14,057 nt of DNA from Planctomycetota bacterium. GTDB taxonomy: Bacteria > Planctomycetota > UBA1135 > UBA2386. The notes beneath the pieces were generated by a model that had not been told where the DNA came from, did no database searches, and saw only the letters and a program-made list of their open reading frames with translations. Made by a program: the position numbers and the translations under genes. The DNA is taken from positions 1 to 14,057 of the forward strand of contig CANGSN010000027.1 in assembly GCA_947455805.1 (NCBI GenBank), in the 5' to 3' direction. Below, in pieces: positions 6,950 through 13,623 of the stretch; the first letter of the stretch is position 1; each line of letters begins with the position of its first letter.

Positions 6950-7420
6950 ATGGACGACTTCGACGCCACGTTCGAATACGCGCTCGACCTGCCCGCCGCC
7001 GACCGCGAACGGCTGCTGCGGGAGCTGCGGGCCAGCGATCCGGCGATGGCCGAACGGCTCGTGCAGGCGCTGCGCGAGCAGCTGCAGAACCCGGACTTCG
7101 CCACCCACACGGCCGCCGAGGTGGCGCCCGCCGTGCTGGGCGCGGTGACGCTGCCGGTCGCCGACGTCACCCGCGCCGTCGCCTGGTATGCCGACGTGTT
7201 CGGCTGTCGGGTGGTCCGCCAGGATGCGCTGCGCGCCGTCGTCGCGTTCGCCAACCTCGAACTGCACCTCGTCGTGCCGTCGCTGTCGCCGCCGGCGCTG
7301 ACCGTGTTCGCCAGGCACTTCGCCGGCAACGGCACGCCCGTGCGCAACGTCGATGGCGCGCGCGGCCTGCGGGTCACCGATCCGTGGGGCAACGCGCTCG
7401 AAGTGCTCGCCGAGCCGTAG
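6950..7420 (+). CDS. VOC (glyoxalase-like) domain protein with kinase-type N-terminal helix
   Basis: This 156-residue protein has two parts. Residues 1-45 (DATFEYALDLPAADRERLLR onward to REQL) closely resemble the short helical leader found before the kinase domain in many planctomycetal, acidobacterial and myxobacterial Ser/Thr kinases, where a Leu-Pro-Ala-x-x-Arg motif is followed by an Asp-Pro-Ala stretch. Residues about 60-156 form a vicinal oxygen chelate fold: LPVADVTRAVAWYADVFGCRVV, a central LELHLVV strand, and the closing DPWGNALEVLAE. The usual first metal-binding histidine is replaced in AVTLPVAD, so metal catalysis is doubtful and a binding, antibiotic-sequestering or regulatory role is possible. 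ATG 6950 is preferred; an in-frame ATG at 6881 would add a Cys/Arg-rich 23 residues and nearly touch the divergent gene. Confidence 0.75.
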   Translation: MDDFDATFEYALDLPAADRERLLRELRASDPAMAERLVQALREQLQNPDFATHTAAEVAPAVLGAVTLPVADVTRAVAWYADVFGCRVVRQDALRAVVAFANLELHLVVPSLSPPALTVFARHFAGNGTPVRNVDGARGLRVTDPWGNALEVLAEP

Positions 7421-7442
7421 TGGGTGGGGGCCGATTTCCAGG

Positions 7443-7462
7443 GTGACCAGTCGACTGGTCAC
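7443..7462. promoter_or_regulatory. Palindromic operator site 1 (20 bp, perfect)
   Basis: GTGACCAGTCGACTGGTCAC is a perfect 20-bp palindrome in the intergenic region between the VOC gene and the sigma factor gene. With the second copy at 7471-7490 it defines a site of form GTGACCAGT-NN-ACTGGTCAC, typical in length and symmetry for a dimeric helix-turn-helix regulator. The regulator is not identified, and no one-component repressor gene is in the window. Confidence 0.75.
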
Positions 7463-7470
7463 TTCGGCCA

Positions 7471-7490
7471 GTGACCAGTTTACTGGTCAC
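7471..7490. promoter_or_regulatory. Palindromic operator site 2 (20 bp, 9-bp arms)
   Basis: GTGACCAGTTTACTGGTCAC has the same two 9-bp arms as site 1 and differs only in the central dinucleotide (TT instead of CG), which is the expected pattern for a protein that contacts the arms and not the spacer. Centres are 28 bp apart, a little under three helical turns. The site lies 98 bp before the sigma factor start codon. Confidence 0.75.
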
Positions 7491-7588
7491 CGGTCCGGAA
7501 CTCGTTGTCTCGGACGGTCTTCGGCCATGGGTGCGCGTCGGCGCCCACGGCCCGGTGACGTTTCCGTCGGTTCGGGCCCAGATACGGC

Positions 7589-10500
7589 ATGACTCGAGCC
7601 ATCGACCGCTGGTTCCTTCGCTACCGCCGCACCGGCGACGTGCGCCTGCTCGGCAACGTCTTCGACCACACCGCTCCCGAGCTGTGGCGGCTCGCCGCGC
7701 ACCTGTGCGCCGATCGGCACGACGCCGAGGACGCCGTGCAGACGACGTTCCTCGCGGCCATCGAGAACCGCGACGACTGGGACGAGACGCGGCCGCTGGT
7801 GCCGTGGCTGCTCGGCGTGCTCGCCAATCGCGTGCGCGAACAGCGGCGGCGGGAGAATCGTGTCGTCGATGCGGCGCGCACCGAGCCGATGGCGGCAGCA
7901 CCGGATCCGTCGGCCGTCGCCGCGCAGCGTGAACTGGACGCGCGCCTGTCGGCGTCGCTGCAGGCGCTGGGCGAGCCCTACACGACGACGCTGCGTCGGC
8001 ACCTGTTCGAAGGGCTCGCCGCCGTCGACCTGGCGCGCGAACTCGGCGTGCCGGCGGGCACCGTGCGCATGCGATTGCATCGTGGGCTCGAACGCTTGCG
8101 CGAACTGCTGCCCGCGGGCCTCGGCACGACGGCGATGGCGAGCGTGGTCGCGCCGCTCGTGCTGACGGATTCGGCGAGGGCGGCGATGCGCGAGCAGGTG
8201 CTGGCCAAGGCGGTTGCACTCGGCGGGACCGCGCGGGTTGGTTCGCTGGTGGCGTGGCCGTGGTTGCTCGCCGCGCTGTTGCCGATCGTCCTCGTGGGGG
8301 TGGCGTGGGCCCTCAAGCTGCCAGCTGTCGTGGCGCCGCCGCCAGTCGTCGCGTCGGCGGATGCGCCGAGCGCCTCGCAGCAGACGGGGAACGTCGTCGC
8401 GTCGCCGCCATCCGATGCCAGCGCGGTCTCGTCGACGCAGGAGTTCGCAGGAGAGCGGCGCCGTGTCGAGGCCGCGTCCACGAGGTCCATGGTCGCGGGC
8501 ACCTTGCGCGTGAAGGTGGTGCACGGAGCGACCAAGGAGCCGCTTGCTGGCATGCGCGTGACGGCGAGTCGAGACGACGAACCGCAGACTCGAAGCGAAA
8601 CCACGAGCCGTCCAGTCGTCGAGTCGGACGGCGAGCAGTCGAACGCTCCGGCGTCGAAACGCCTCTCCCACAGGCACGACAGGGCACCGACGTTTGCCTC
8701 TGGGCAGACCGATGCCGAGGGCCGCGTCGACCTCATGATCGCTGCGGGTCCGGTACGTGTGGCTGCCACCATCGGGACCAACGTGTCGAGCCGCGTCGAT
8801 GTCGTCGGTGGCGCAGTGACCGAGCACACGCATGCCGTACCGGTGCTGTTCACGGCCGAGGTGCAGGTGGTCGCTGCCGACGGGTCTCCCTGTGAAGGCG
8901 CGACGCTGATGGGGTTGGCTGTCGGCGATGACGAGTTCTCGCCCATTGGCGTCACCGATCGCGAGGGTTGCTGGCGTTCGCCTCGAATCGATCCCGGGCT
9001 GGACGTGCGCGCCGTGCGCGACGGCAATGCAGCGTCGAGCGTGGATCGGGTCATGATCGGGCGAACGCAGGTCCGACTCGTCCTCGGTGGCGAGGCAGCG
9101 CGCTTGCACGGCGTGGTTCGGGATCAGGCTGGTGCTGTGCTGCCGAACGCGCGCATTCTGCTGTGGCAGGACGGGGAGGCCTTCGATCCGCTGGAGCTGC
9201 GTGCGGACAGTGTGGGAGCGTTCGACTGCTCGTGGCTCGCCGCAGGTCGCTATCGCTGGCTCGCAGGGGATGCGGAACGCAAGCTCGCACCTGGGCTGGG
9301 GCAGCTCGACATCGTGTTCGGCATGCAAGCGGTCGATCTCCAGACGAGCCGCGGCGCACGCATCGTGGTGCGTGTCCAGCGGCCGGACAACTCGGCCATC
9401 ATGGGCATCGGAGTGAGCGGGGAAGCGAAGCGCGGCGACCTTCCCGACGCCGCGAGACCATGGCGATTTCGCCACACGAACCTGAGCACGCATGAAGCGG
9501 AGTTGTCCGGGTTGATCCCTGGTCCGGTGCGCGTCACCACCAACTGGGGCGGCAAGGAGTACTCAGAGACCGTCGAGGTCGCCGACGGCCGCGTAGGGAG
9601 CGTCACCTTCGTCTGTGTCGAGGGCGAGACGTTGGCCGTCGAGGTCGTCGACGAACACGGCGTCGCGTTCGCCGGCATCGGCGTGGCGTTGCGAGTGGAG
9701 GGCGGCCAGAACATCCAGACGACGGATGCGCGCGGGCGCGTGGGGTTCACCGGTGTGGCCGCCGGCCAACACGAGGTGGCGGTTGGCCCCGCTGGCATGA
9801 AGGGGCTCGCCTGGGTGCGGCAGGCGGTGCGAACGGGCGGCGTGCAGCGCATCGTCGTGCCGCGTTCGCTCGGTTCCGCGAAGCTGCGCGGCCGGTTGAC
9901 CGGGGACGGACTCGACGGCGAGGTGTTGGTGCTGTGCTTCCGCGCCGGATTCGGCGCGTCCATGCTCGAGCATTCGAACGGGTCGTTCGATGCTGTATCG
10001 GGTGCCTTCGTGGTCGAGAACCTCCCGGCCGGATCGTTCCATCTGCAAGTGCTGTCGCCGGCGCGGGTGCAGGTGTTGGCGATGCGCACGGTCGACGTGG
10101 CCGCGGGTGGCGACGTCGACCTTGGCACCATCGCCTGCGGCCGCGGCGAGTTGGTCGTGCGGCTGCACGGCGATGGCGAACTGCGCAACCTTCGCGCGGG
10201 GGCCGGCATGACCGCGCAGTTCGGCCTGCTGCCGGCGACGAGCGATGGCGTGGTGAAGCGGCCGCTGCCCGAGGGCACGTGGCAGGTGCTGGCCTGGGCC
10301 GAGAACGCGCAGCCGACGATCGTGTCCGCCGTGATCGAGAACGGCGCCAGCACGGAGCTCGACGTGAACCTCGTGCTCGGCACGCCGACGACCTTCCTGA
10401 TGGTGCTGGACACCATGCTCGAGTTCACGCTGGCCGACGGGCGCCAGTTCGGGTGCATGGTGCCACAGACCAAGTCGCTGACGCTCGGTCTGCCGCCGGG

Positions 10501-10612
10501 GCGTCACCAGGTGGTCAACCGCGACTTCAACGGTGAACGAGTCGAGGCGACGTTCGACGTCGGCAGCGAGCCCGGCACCGTCGACTTGACCAAGCTGCCG
10601 ACGACGCGTTGA
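7589..10612 (+). CDS. Membrane-tethered ECF sigma factor fused to extracytoplasmic CarboxypepD-regulatory-like domains
   Basis: This 1007-residue protein combines a sigma factor and a candidate sensor. Region 2 spans about 22-92 (RLAAHLCADRHDAEDAVQTT, then the WDETRPLVPWLLGVLANRVR promoter-melting helix). Region 4 spans about 117-173, with a helix-turn-helix in DLARELGVPAGTVRMRLHRG. One transmembrane helix lies at about 220-241 (VAWPWLLAALLPIVLVGVAW), then a Pro/Ala/Ser linker. Residues about 305-1000 form a series of beta-sandwich units resembling carboxypeptidase regulatory-like domains. Recognisable repeats start near 305, 422, 505, 588, 681 and 763, several carrying a D-x-x-G-[RA]-V/F turn followed by L-x-x-G-x-h (for example TDARGRVGFTGVAAGQHEVA). 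The topology puts the sigma part in the cytoplasm and the repeats outside. No separate anti-sigma gene is adjacent, so release may need proteolysis, or the factor may act while tethered. The 3' two-thirds has slightly less extreme GC-biased codons than the sigma part. No Shine-Dalgarno is seen before ATG 7589. Confidence 0.85.
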   Translation: MTRAIDRWFLRYRRTGDVRLLGNVFDHTAPELWRLAAHLCADRHDAEDAVQTTFLAAIENRDDWDETRPLVPWLLGVLANRVREQRRRENRVVDAARTEPMAAAPDPSAVAAQRELDARLSASLQALGEPYTTTLRRHLFEGLAAVDLARELGVPAGTVRMRLHRGLERLRELLPAGLGTTAMASVVAPLVLTDSARAAMREQVLAKAVALGGTARVGSLVAWPWLLAALLPIVLVGVAWALKLPAVVAPPPVVASADAPSASQQTGNVVASPPSDASAVSSTQEFAGERRRVEAASTRSMVAGTLRVKVVHGATKEPLAGMRVTASRDDEPQTRSETTSRPVVESDGEQSNAPASKRLSHRHDRAPTFASGQTDAEGRVDLMIAAGPVRVAATIGTNVSSRVDVVGGAVTEHTHAVPVLFTAEVQVVAADGSPCEGATLMGLAVGDDEFSPIGVTDREGCWRSPRIDPGLDVRAVRDGNAASSVDRVMIGRTQVRLVLGGEAARLHGVVRDQAGAVLPNARILLWQDGEAFDPLELRADSVGAFDCSWLAAGRYRWLAGDAERKLAPGLGQLDIVFGMQAVDLQTSRGARIVVRVQRPDNSAIMGIGVSGEAKRGDLPDAARPWRFRHTNLSTHEAELSGLIPGPVRVTTNWGGKEYSETVEVADGRVGSVTFVCVEGETLAVEVVDEHGVAFAGIGVALRVEGGQNIQTTDARGRVGFTGVAAGQHEVAVGPAGMKGLAWVRQAVRTGGVQRIVVPRSLGSAKLRGRLTGDGLDGEVLVLCFRAGFGASMLEHSNGSFDAVSGAFVVENLPAGSFHLQVLSPARVQVLAMRTVDVAAGGDVDLGTIACGRGELVVRLHGDGELRNLRAGAGMTAQFGLLPATSDGVVKRPLPEGTWQVLAWAENAQPTIVSAVIENGASTELDVNLVLGTPTTFLMVLDTMLEFTLADGRQFGCMVPQTKSLTLGLPPGRHQVVNRDFNGERVEATFDVGSEPGTVDLTKLPTTR

Positions 10613-10628
10613 GCTCGCCGCGGCGAGC
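10613..10628 (+). terminator. 16-bp palindrome directly after the sigma factor stop
   Basis: GCTCGCCGCGGCGAGC begins at the first base after the TGA at 10610-10612. It could form a 6-bp stem with a CGCG loop but has no T-tract, so it may be a weak terminator or 3' stabiliser, or a chance GC palindrome. Confidence 0.3.
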
Positions 10629-10698
10629 GGCCGCCCGACGCGACGTGCAGGAGCAGGTTGGTGTCCGGAGCCCGGCACCGCTCTACTGCGCCGCTCCG

Positions 10699-12081
10699 AT
10701 GCTCGCCTTCGACGCCTCGACCGACCAACTCGCCGACGCGATCGCGAGCCCGACCGTGCTCACGGTGCTGGCGACGCTCGGCGTGCTGCTGCTGGTCGTC
10801 GTGTTCCGCGAACTGCGTCAGGTGCAGGCCAACCTGCTGGTGCTGATGGCGGCGGCGTTCCTCGACATGGTCGGCCTGTTCATGGTCGTGCCGATCCTGC
10901 CGTTCTACGTGAAGAAGTTCGGCGAGGGCGCGTCGCTGTTCGGCATGCCGCTCGGCGAGGGCGCGTTGACCGGCCTCGTCGTCTCGTCGTTCACCGTGGC
11001 CCAGCTGGTGAGTGCGCCGTGGTGGGGGCGCTGCAGTGATCGCTGGGGGCGGCGGCCGGTGCTGCTGGTGGCGCTGGTCGCGTCGTCGGCGGCGTTCCTG
11101 CTGTTCGGCTTCGCCGAGTCGCTGTTGCTGCTGGTCGCGTCGCGCGTCGTGCAAGGGCTCGGCGGTGGCACCACCGGCGTCATCCAGGCCTACGTCGGCG
11201 ACGCCGTCGAGCCGGCGCAGCGTGCGCGCGCGCTCGGCTGGCTGTCGGCGGCGACGAACCTCGGCGTCGCACTCGGGCCGGTGCTCGGTTCGCTGGCGGT
11301 GACGCTCGGCGAACGTGACCTGTTGCCGGGCAGCGGCGAACTGCGACTCGGCCACGCGGCGCCGGGCGTCGCGGCGGCGCTGCTGTGCCTGCTGAATGCG
11401 GTGTTCGCGTGGATCTACCTGCGCGAGCCGGTTGCGGCGTCGGCGAAGCCGAAGCCGCAGGTCAAGGTTCGCGAGGCGATCGACCTCGTGCTGCAGCAGC
11501 CGCGCGCACCGGCGTCGCGGCTGCTGCTGATCTACGGCATCTCGATCGGTGCGGCGCAGGGCGTCAACCCGACGATGATCCTGCTGCTCGGCGAACGCTT
11601 CGGCGCGACCGAGCAGTCGGTCGGCTACCTGTTCATGTACATCGGTGCGCTGTCGGTGTTCGCGCGCATCCTCGTGCTCGGCCGCGCCGTCGATCGCTTC
11701 GGCGAACCAGCGCTGTCGACGGTTGGCCTGGTGACGCTCGCCGCGGGCATTGGCCTGATCGGCGTCGTCGGCTCGGTGCCGACGCTGGCGATCGCGGTCG
11801 CGATGCTGCCGCTCGGCTCGGCGCTGACGTTCCCGTGCCTGACGTCGATGCTGTCGCGCGTCGTGCCGCCCGGGGATCGCGGCCTCTACATGGGCCTGCA
11901 GCAGACGTTCGGCGGCGTCGCGCGCCTGCTGGCGCCGCTGGCGTACGGGTTCGCCTACGACTACGTCGGCCGGGCCGCGCCGTTCGAACTGGCGGCCGCG
12001 TTCGTCGGCATCAGCGTTCTGCTCGGCCTCGGGCTCGCGCGCGTCGTGCCGCCGAAGAACGCGCCGGCGGCGAAGGCGTGA
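10699..12081 (+). CDS. MFS transporter, drug:H+ antiporter type
   Basis: This 460-residue integral membrane protein should export a small compound in exchange for protons. It begins with an extra hydrophobic segment at about 18-37 (TVLTVLATLGVLLLVVV), then a typical MFS first helix at 44-70 (ANLLVLMAAAFLDMVGLFMV then VPILPFY). Motif A follows helix 2: G110-R-C-S-D114-R-W-G-R-R119. Motif C, characteristic of antiporters, is in TNLGVALGPVLGSLA at about 187-200. The central cytoplasmic loop at about 240-265 is Lys/Pro-rich (VAASAKPKPQVKVREA). At least 12 hydrophobic segments are visible. ATG 10699 was chosen; a TTG at 10609 overlapping the previous stop would add 30 Arg-rich residues and is less likely. 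It lies 86 bp after the sigma factor gene and 38 bp before the FNT channel gene. Substrate is unknown. Confidence 0.85.
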   Translation: MLAFDASTDQLADAIASPTVLTVLATLGVLLLVVVFRELRQVQANLLVLMAAAFLDMVGLFMVVPILPFYVKKFGEGASLFGMPLGEGALTGLVVSSFTVAQLVSAPWWGRCSDRWGRRPVLLVALVASSAAFLLFGFAESLLLLVASRVVQGLGGGTTGVIQAYVGDAVEPAQRARALGWLSAATNLGVALGPVLGSLAVTLGERDLLPGSGELRLGHAAPGVAAALLCLLNAVFAWIYLREPVAASAKPKPQVKVREAIDLVLQQPRAPASRLLLIYGISIGAAQGVNPTMILLLGERFGATEQSVGYLFMYIGALSVFARILVLGRAVDRFGEPALSTVGLVTLAAGIGLIGVVGSVPTLAIAVAMLPLGSALTFPCLTSMLSRVVPPGDRGLYMGLQQTFGGVARLLAPLAYGFAYDYVGRAAPFELAAAFVGISVLLGLGLARVVPPKNAPAAKA

Positions 12082-12089
12082 ACGTGTCG

Positions 12090-12118
12090 GCCGCAGCACC
12101 GCGGCGATAGCCTGCGGC
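12090..12118 (+). promoter_or_regulatory. Short inverted repeat just upstream of the FNT start codon
   Basis: GCCGCAG (12090-12096) and CTGCGGC (12112-12118) are perfect inverted arms around a 15-nt loop in the 38-bp gap between the MFS and FNT genes, ending two bases before ATG 12120. Such a hairpin could mask the start region. It has no T-run, and chance pairing in GC-rich DNA is possible. Confidence 0.25.
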
Positions 12119-12119
12119 G

Positions 12120-12932
12120 ATGAGCGAACTGTTCGGCTCGGATGCGTTCGCGCCGCCGGAGATCGCCGCGCGCGTGGAGAAGGTCGGCGTCGCCAAGACG
12201 CGCTTGCCGCTGGCGGCGACGGCGATGCTGTCGGTGCTCGGCGGTGCCTTCATCGGCCTCGGGGCGTTGTTCGCGACCGTCGTCACCGCCGACGGCTCGC
12301 TGTCGCCGGCGGTGTCGCGCGTGCTCTCGGGCGTCGTGTTCGCGCTCGGCTTGCTGCTCGTCGTCGTCGCCGGCGCCGAACTGTTCACCGGCAACAACCT
12401 GCTGGTGATGGCGTGGGCCGATCGCCGCATCCGCACGCGCACGCTGCTGCGCCACTGGCTGGTCGTCTTCGCCGGCAATGCCGTCGGCGCGTTCGGCCTC
12501 GCGGTGCTGGTGTGGTGGAGCGGCCACGCGATCGCCGGCGATGGTGCGATCGGCGCGCGCTACCTGACGATCGCTGCGCACAAGCTGCGCCTGCCGTTCG
12601 GCGCCGCGGTGGCGAGCGGGGTGCTGTGCAACGTGCTCGTCTGCCTCGGCGTGTGGATGGCGTTCGCCGGCCGCAGCGTCGTCGACAAGGCGGTCGCGGT
12701 GGTGTTCCCGGTCGCGGCGTTCGTCGCTTGCGGCTTCGAGCACAGCGTCGCGAACGTCTACTTCCTGGCGATCGCGTGGCTGCTGACCGCGGTCGGTGCG
12801 CCGCCGGTGACGCTCGAAGGTGCGCTCGGCAACCTGGCACCCGTCGTGCTCGGCAACCTGATCGGCGGTGGGCTGTTCGTGGCGCTCGTCTACCACTTCG
12901 TCTACCGGCGGAGCGCGCCGCCCGCGGCCTGA
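12120..12932 (+). CDS. focA: Formate/nitrite transporter family channel (FocA/NirC-like)
   Basis: This 270-residue protein matches the FNT pentameric anion channel family. The signature AGAELFTGNN sits at 84-93. A one-residue offset from E. coli FocA numbering aligns the key positions from recall: constriction residues F74, L78, F89 and F201; gating/selectivity residues T90, K155, N171 and H208 in GFEHSVAN. Six hydrophobic segments fit FNT topology, with the re-entrant loops around 88-95 and 197-208. Length is close to FocA (about 285 residues). The family moves formate, nitrite or hydrosulfide, and the FocA-type residues favour formate, with nitrite or other small acids not excluded. The gene follows the MFS transporter by 38 bp, so the two may be cotranscribed. 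The molybdoenzyme at 2361-4304 could be a redox partner but is far away and separated by a convergent gene. Confidence 0.88.
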   Translation: MSELFGSDAFAPPEIAARVEKVGVAKTRLPLAATAMLSVLGGAFIGLGALFATVVTADGSLSPAVSRVLSGVVFALGLLLVVVAGAELFTGNNLLVMAWADRRIRTRTLLRHWLVVFAGNAVGAFGLAVLVWWSGHAIAGDGAIGARYLTIAAHKLRLPFGAAVASGVLCNVLVCLGVWMAFAGRSVVDKAVAVVFPVAAFVACGFEHSVANVYFLAIAWLLTAVGAPPVTLEGALGNLAPVVLGNLIGGGLFVALVYHFVYRRSAPPAA

Positions 12933-13182
12933 TCTACTTGTTCTGTAGTTCTTCGCGCGGCGCGGAGATTCTCATGCTGCCGGCCTCGGAGCGCCGCTGC
13001 GCGAGCCCGTCCAGCAAGGTCCTGGGGCGGGTCCTCGCGAGGGGTGGTCGGTAGACGCTGTGCTCGTGTGGCCAGGGGAGGGGCGGAGAAGAAAGCCAGC
13101 ATACGGACTCTCGAGGTCATGCTTGGCGGTCGCCTGCGCAGCTGCGCAGAGCCTGCGCTCCTCGGTCGTCCCAACGTAGGCT
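12933..13182. other. 250-bp region without a clear gene, upstream of IS remnant
   Basis: No coding region with recognisable features is seen. The stretch lies between the FNT channel and the probable end of the IS481-type remnant. Frames on both strands read through but are Arg/Pro/Ala-rich and match nothing I recognise. A 16-bp palindromic direct repeat at 13134-13149 is listed separately. The G-rich block at 13060-13090 may mark decayed mobile DNA, but I cannot show this. Confidence 0.5.
13134..13149. repeat. 16-bp palindrome made of two CTGCGCAG copies
   Basis: CTGCGCAGCTGCGCAG is an exact tandem duplication of an 8-bp palindrome, so the whole is also a perfect palindrome. It lies about 34 bp outside the IS481-type terminus and is flanked by short GCCTGCGC copies on both sides. 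It could be a REP-like or recombination-related element or simple GC-rich coincidence. Confidence 0.4.
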
Positions 13183-13613
13183 TGTGCAACCGGAAACATG
13201 GTTGACACTTCGGACCGACTCCATGGTTGACACCTTCTTCCAGCGACGCCGCGGCTGAAGCAGGTCACCTTTCGATTCGCTGGAGTCCACCACGCCGAGC
13301 AGCACTGGACCGAAGAAGACCTCCCAGCAGCGCTCGTCGATCGGTTGAAGGAACACGGGCTCGCCAGCGAGGGCAGTGCCGACGTGGATCGTGCGTCGGC
13401 CTCGATCTCCAAGTAGCGCTGAATCCACTGGTGGCCTGTCGGTCGACTGACGCCGTACTTGCGGCAAACGCCCGCCATCGTCAGGTCGCCCTTCTCCCAC
13501 TCTTGGATGATTTGGAATCCACTCACGCATCGCATTCGTCTCGTTCCATGGCTTCCGTGAAGCGTCTTGCTCCAGCCCTTGCATCTCGGGGACTCTGGCT
13601 GTATATGTGCGCA
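13183..13613 (-). mobile_element. IS481-family insertion sequence remnant, internally deleted
   Basis: The plus-strand lower end begins TGTGCAACCGGAAACATGG, and downstream of the transposase C-terminus the repeated CATGGTTGACAC motif appears at 13197-13208 and 13222-13233, as in the ends of IS481-type elements. Between the ends, about 0.43 kb replaces the roughly 1 kb expected of a full element. The upper boundary at about 13613 is uncertain: the sequence there (minus-strand TGCGCACATATACAGCC) shares only a weak resemblance with the lower terminus, and no target-site duplication could be confirmed. Confidence 0.6.
13222..13552 (-). pseudogene. IS481-type transposase, frameshifted with central DDE core deleted
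   Basis: Three fragments of an IS481-like transposase are visible on the minus strand. The start (PWNETNAMRE) is at about 13552-13523, but the helix-turn-helix (FQIIQEWEKGDLTMAGVCRK, then YGVSRPTGHQWIQRYLE) continues in a different frame down to about 13407. The next recognisable segment (IHVGTALAGEPVFLQPIDER, then CWEVFFGPVLLGVVDSSESK) is the family C-terminus, back in the first frame, ending near KKVSTM at about 13237-13222. The catalytic core of around 230 residues with the DDE triad is missing at the join near 13400-13405, and so is a normal reading frame. The gene cannot encode an active transposase. The family assignment rests on recalled N- and C-terminal consensus patterns. Confidence 0.65.
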
Positions 13614-13623
13614 ATCAAACGCG

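Noticed and set aside
10609..10698. TTG start that would overlap the sigma factor stop and extend the MFS protein by 30 residues
   Set aside because: The added residues are Arg/Ala-rich and lie before the first hydrophobic helix. ATG 10699 gives a better membrane-protein start. Coupling through the TTG cannot be fully excluded.
10504..12099. Long minus-strand open frame opposite the MFS gene
   Set aside because: The product is extremely rich in Arg, Gln and Glu with no fold signature, while the plus strand encodes a clear MFS transporter.
12902..13189. Minus-strand open frame of 95 codons between the FNT gene and the IS remnant
   Set aside because: It overlaps the FNT C-terminus and no homology or domain pattern is recognised. 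It may be decayed mobile DNA but cannot be supported as a gene.
13202..13232. Two TTGACA -35-like boxes (13202-13207 and 13227-13232) pointing at the HUH transposase
   Set aside because: No acceptable -10 element lies at the right distance behind either. They are part of the repeated IS-end motif CATGGTTGACAC.
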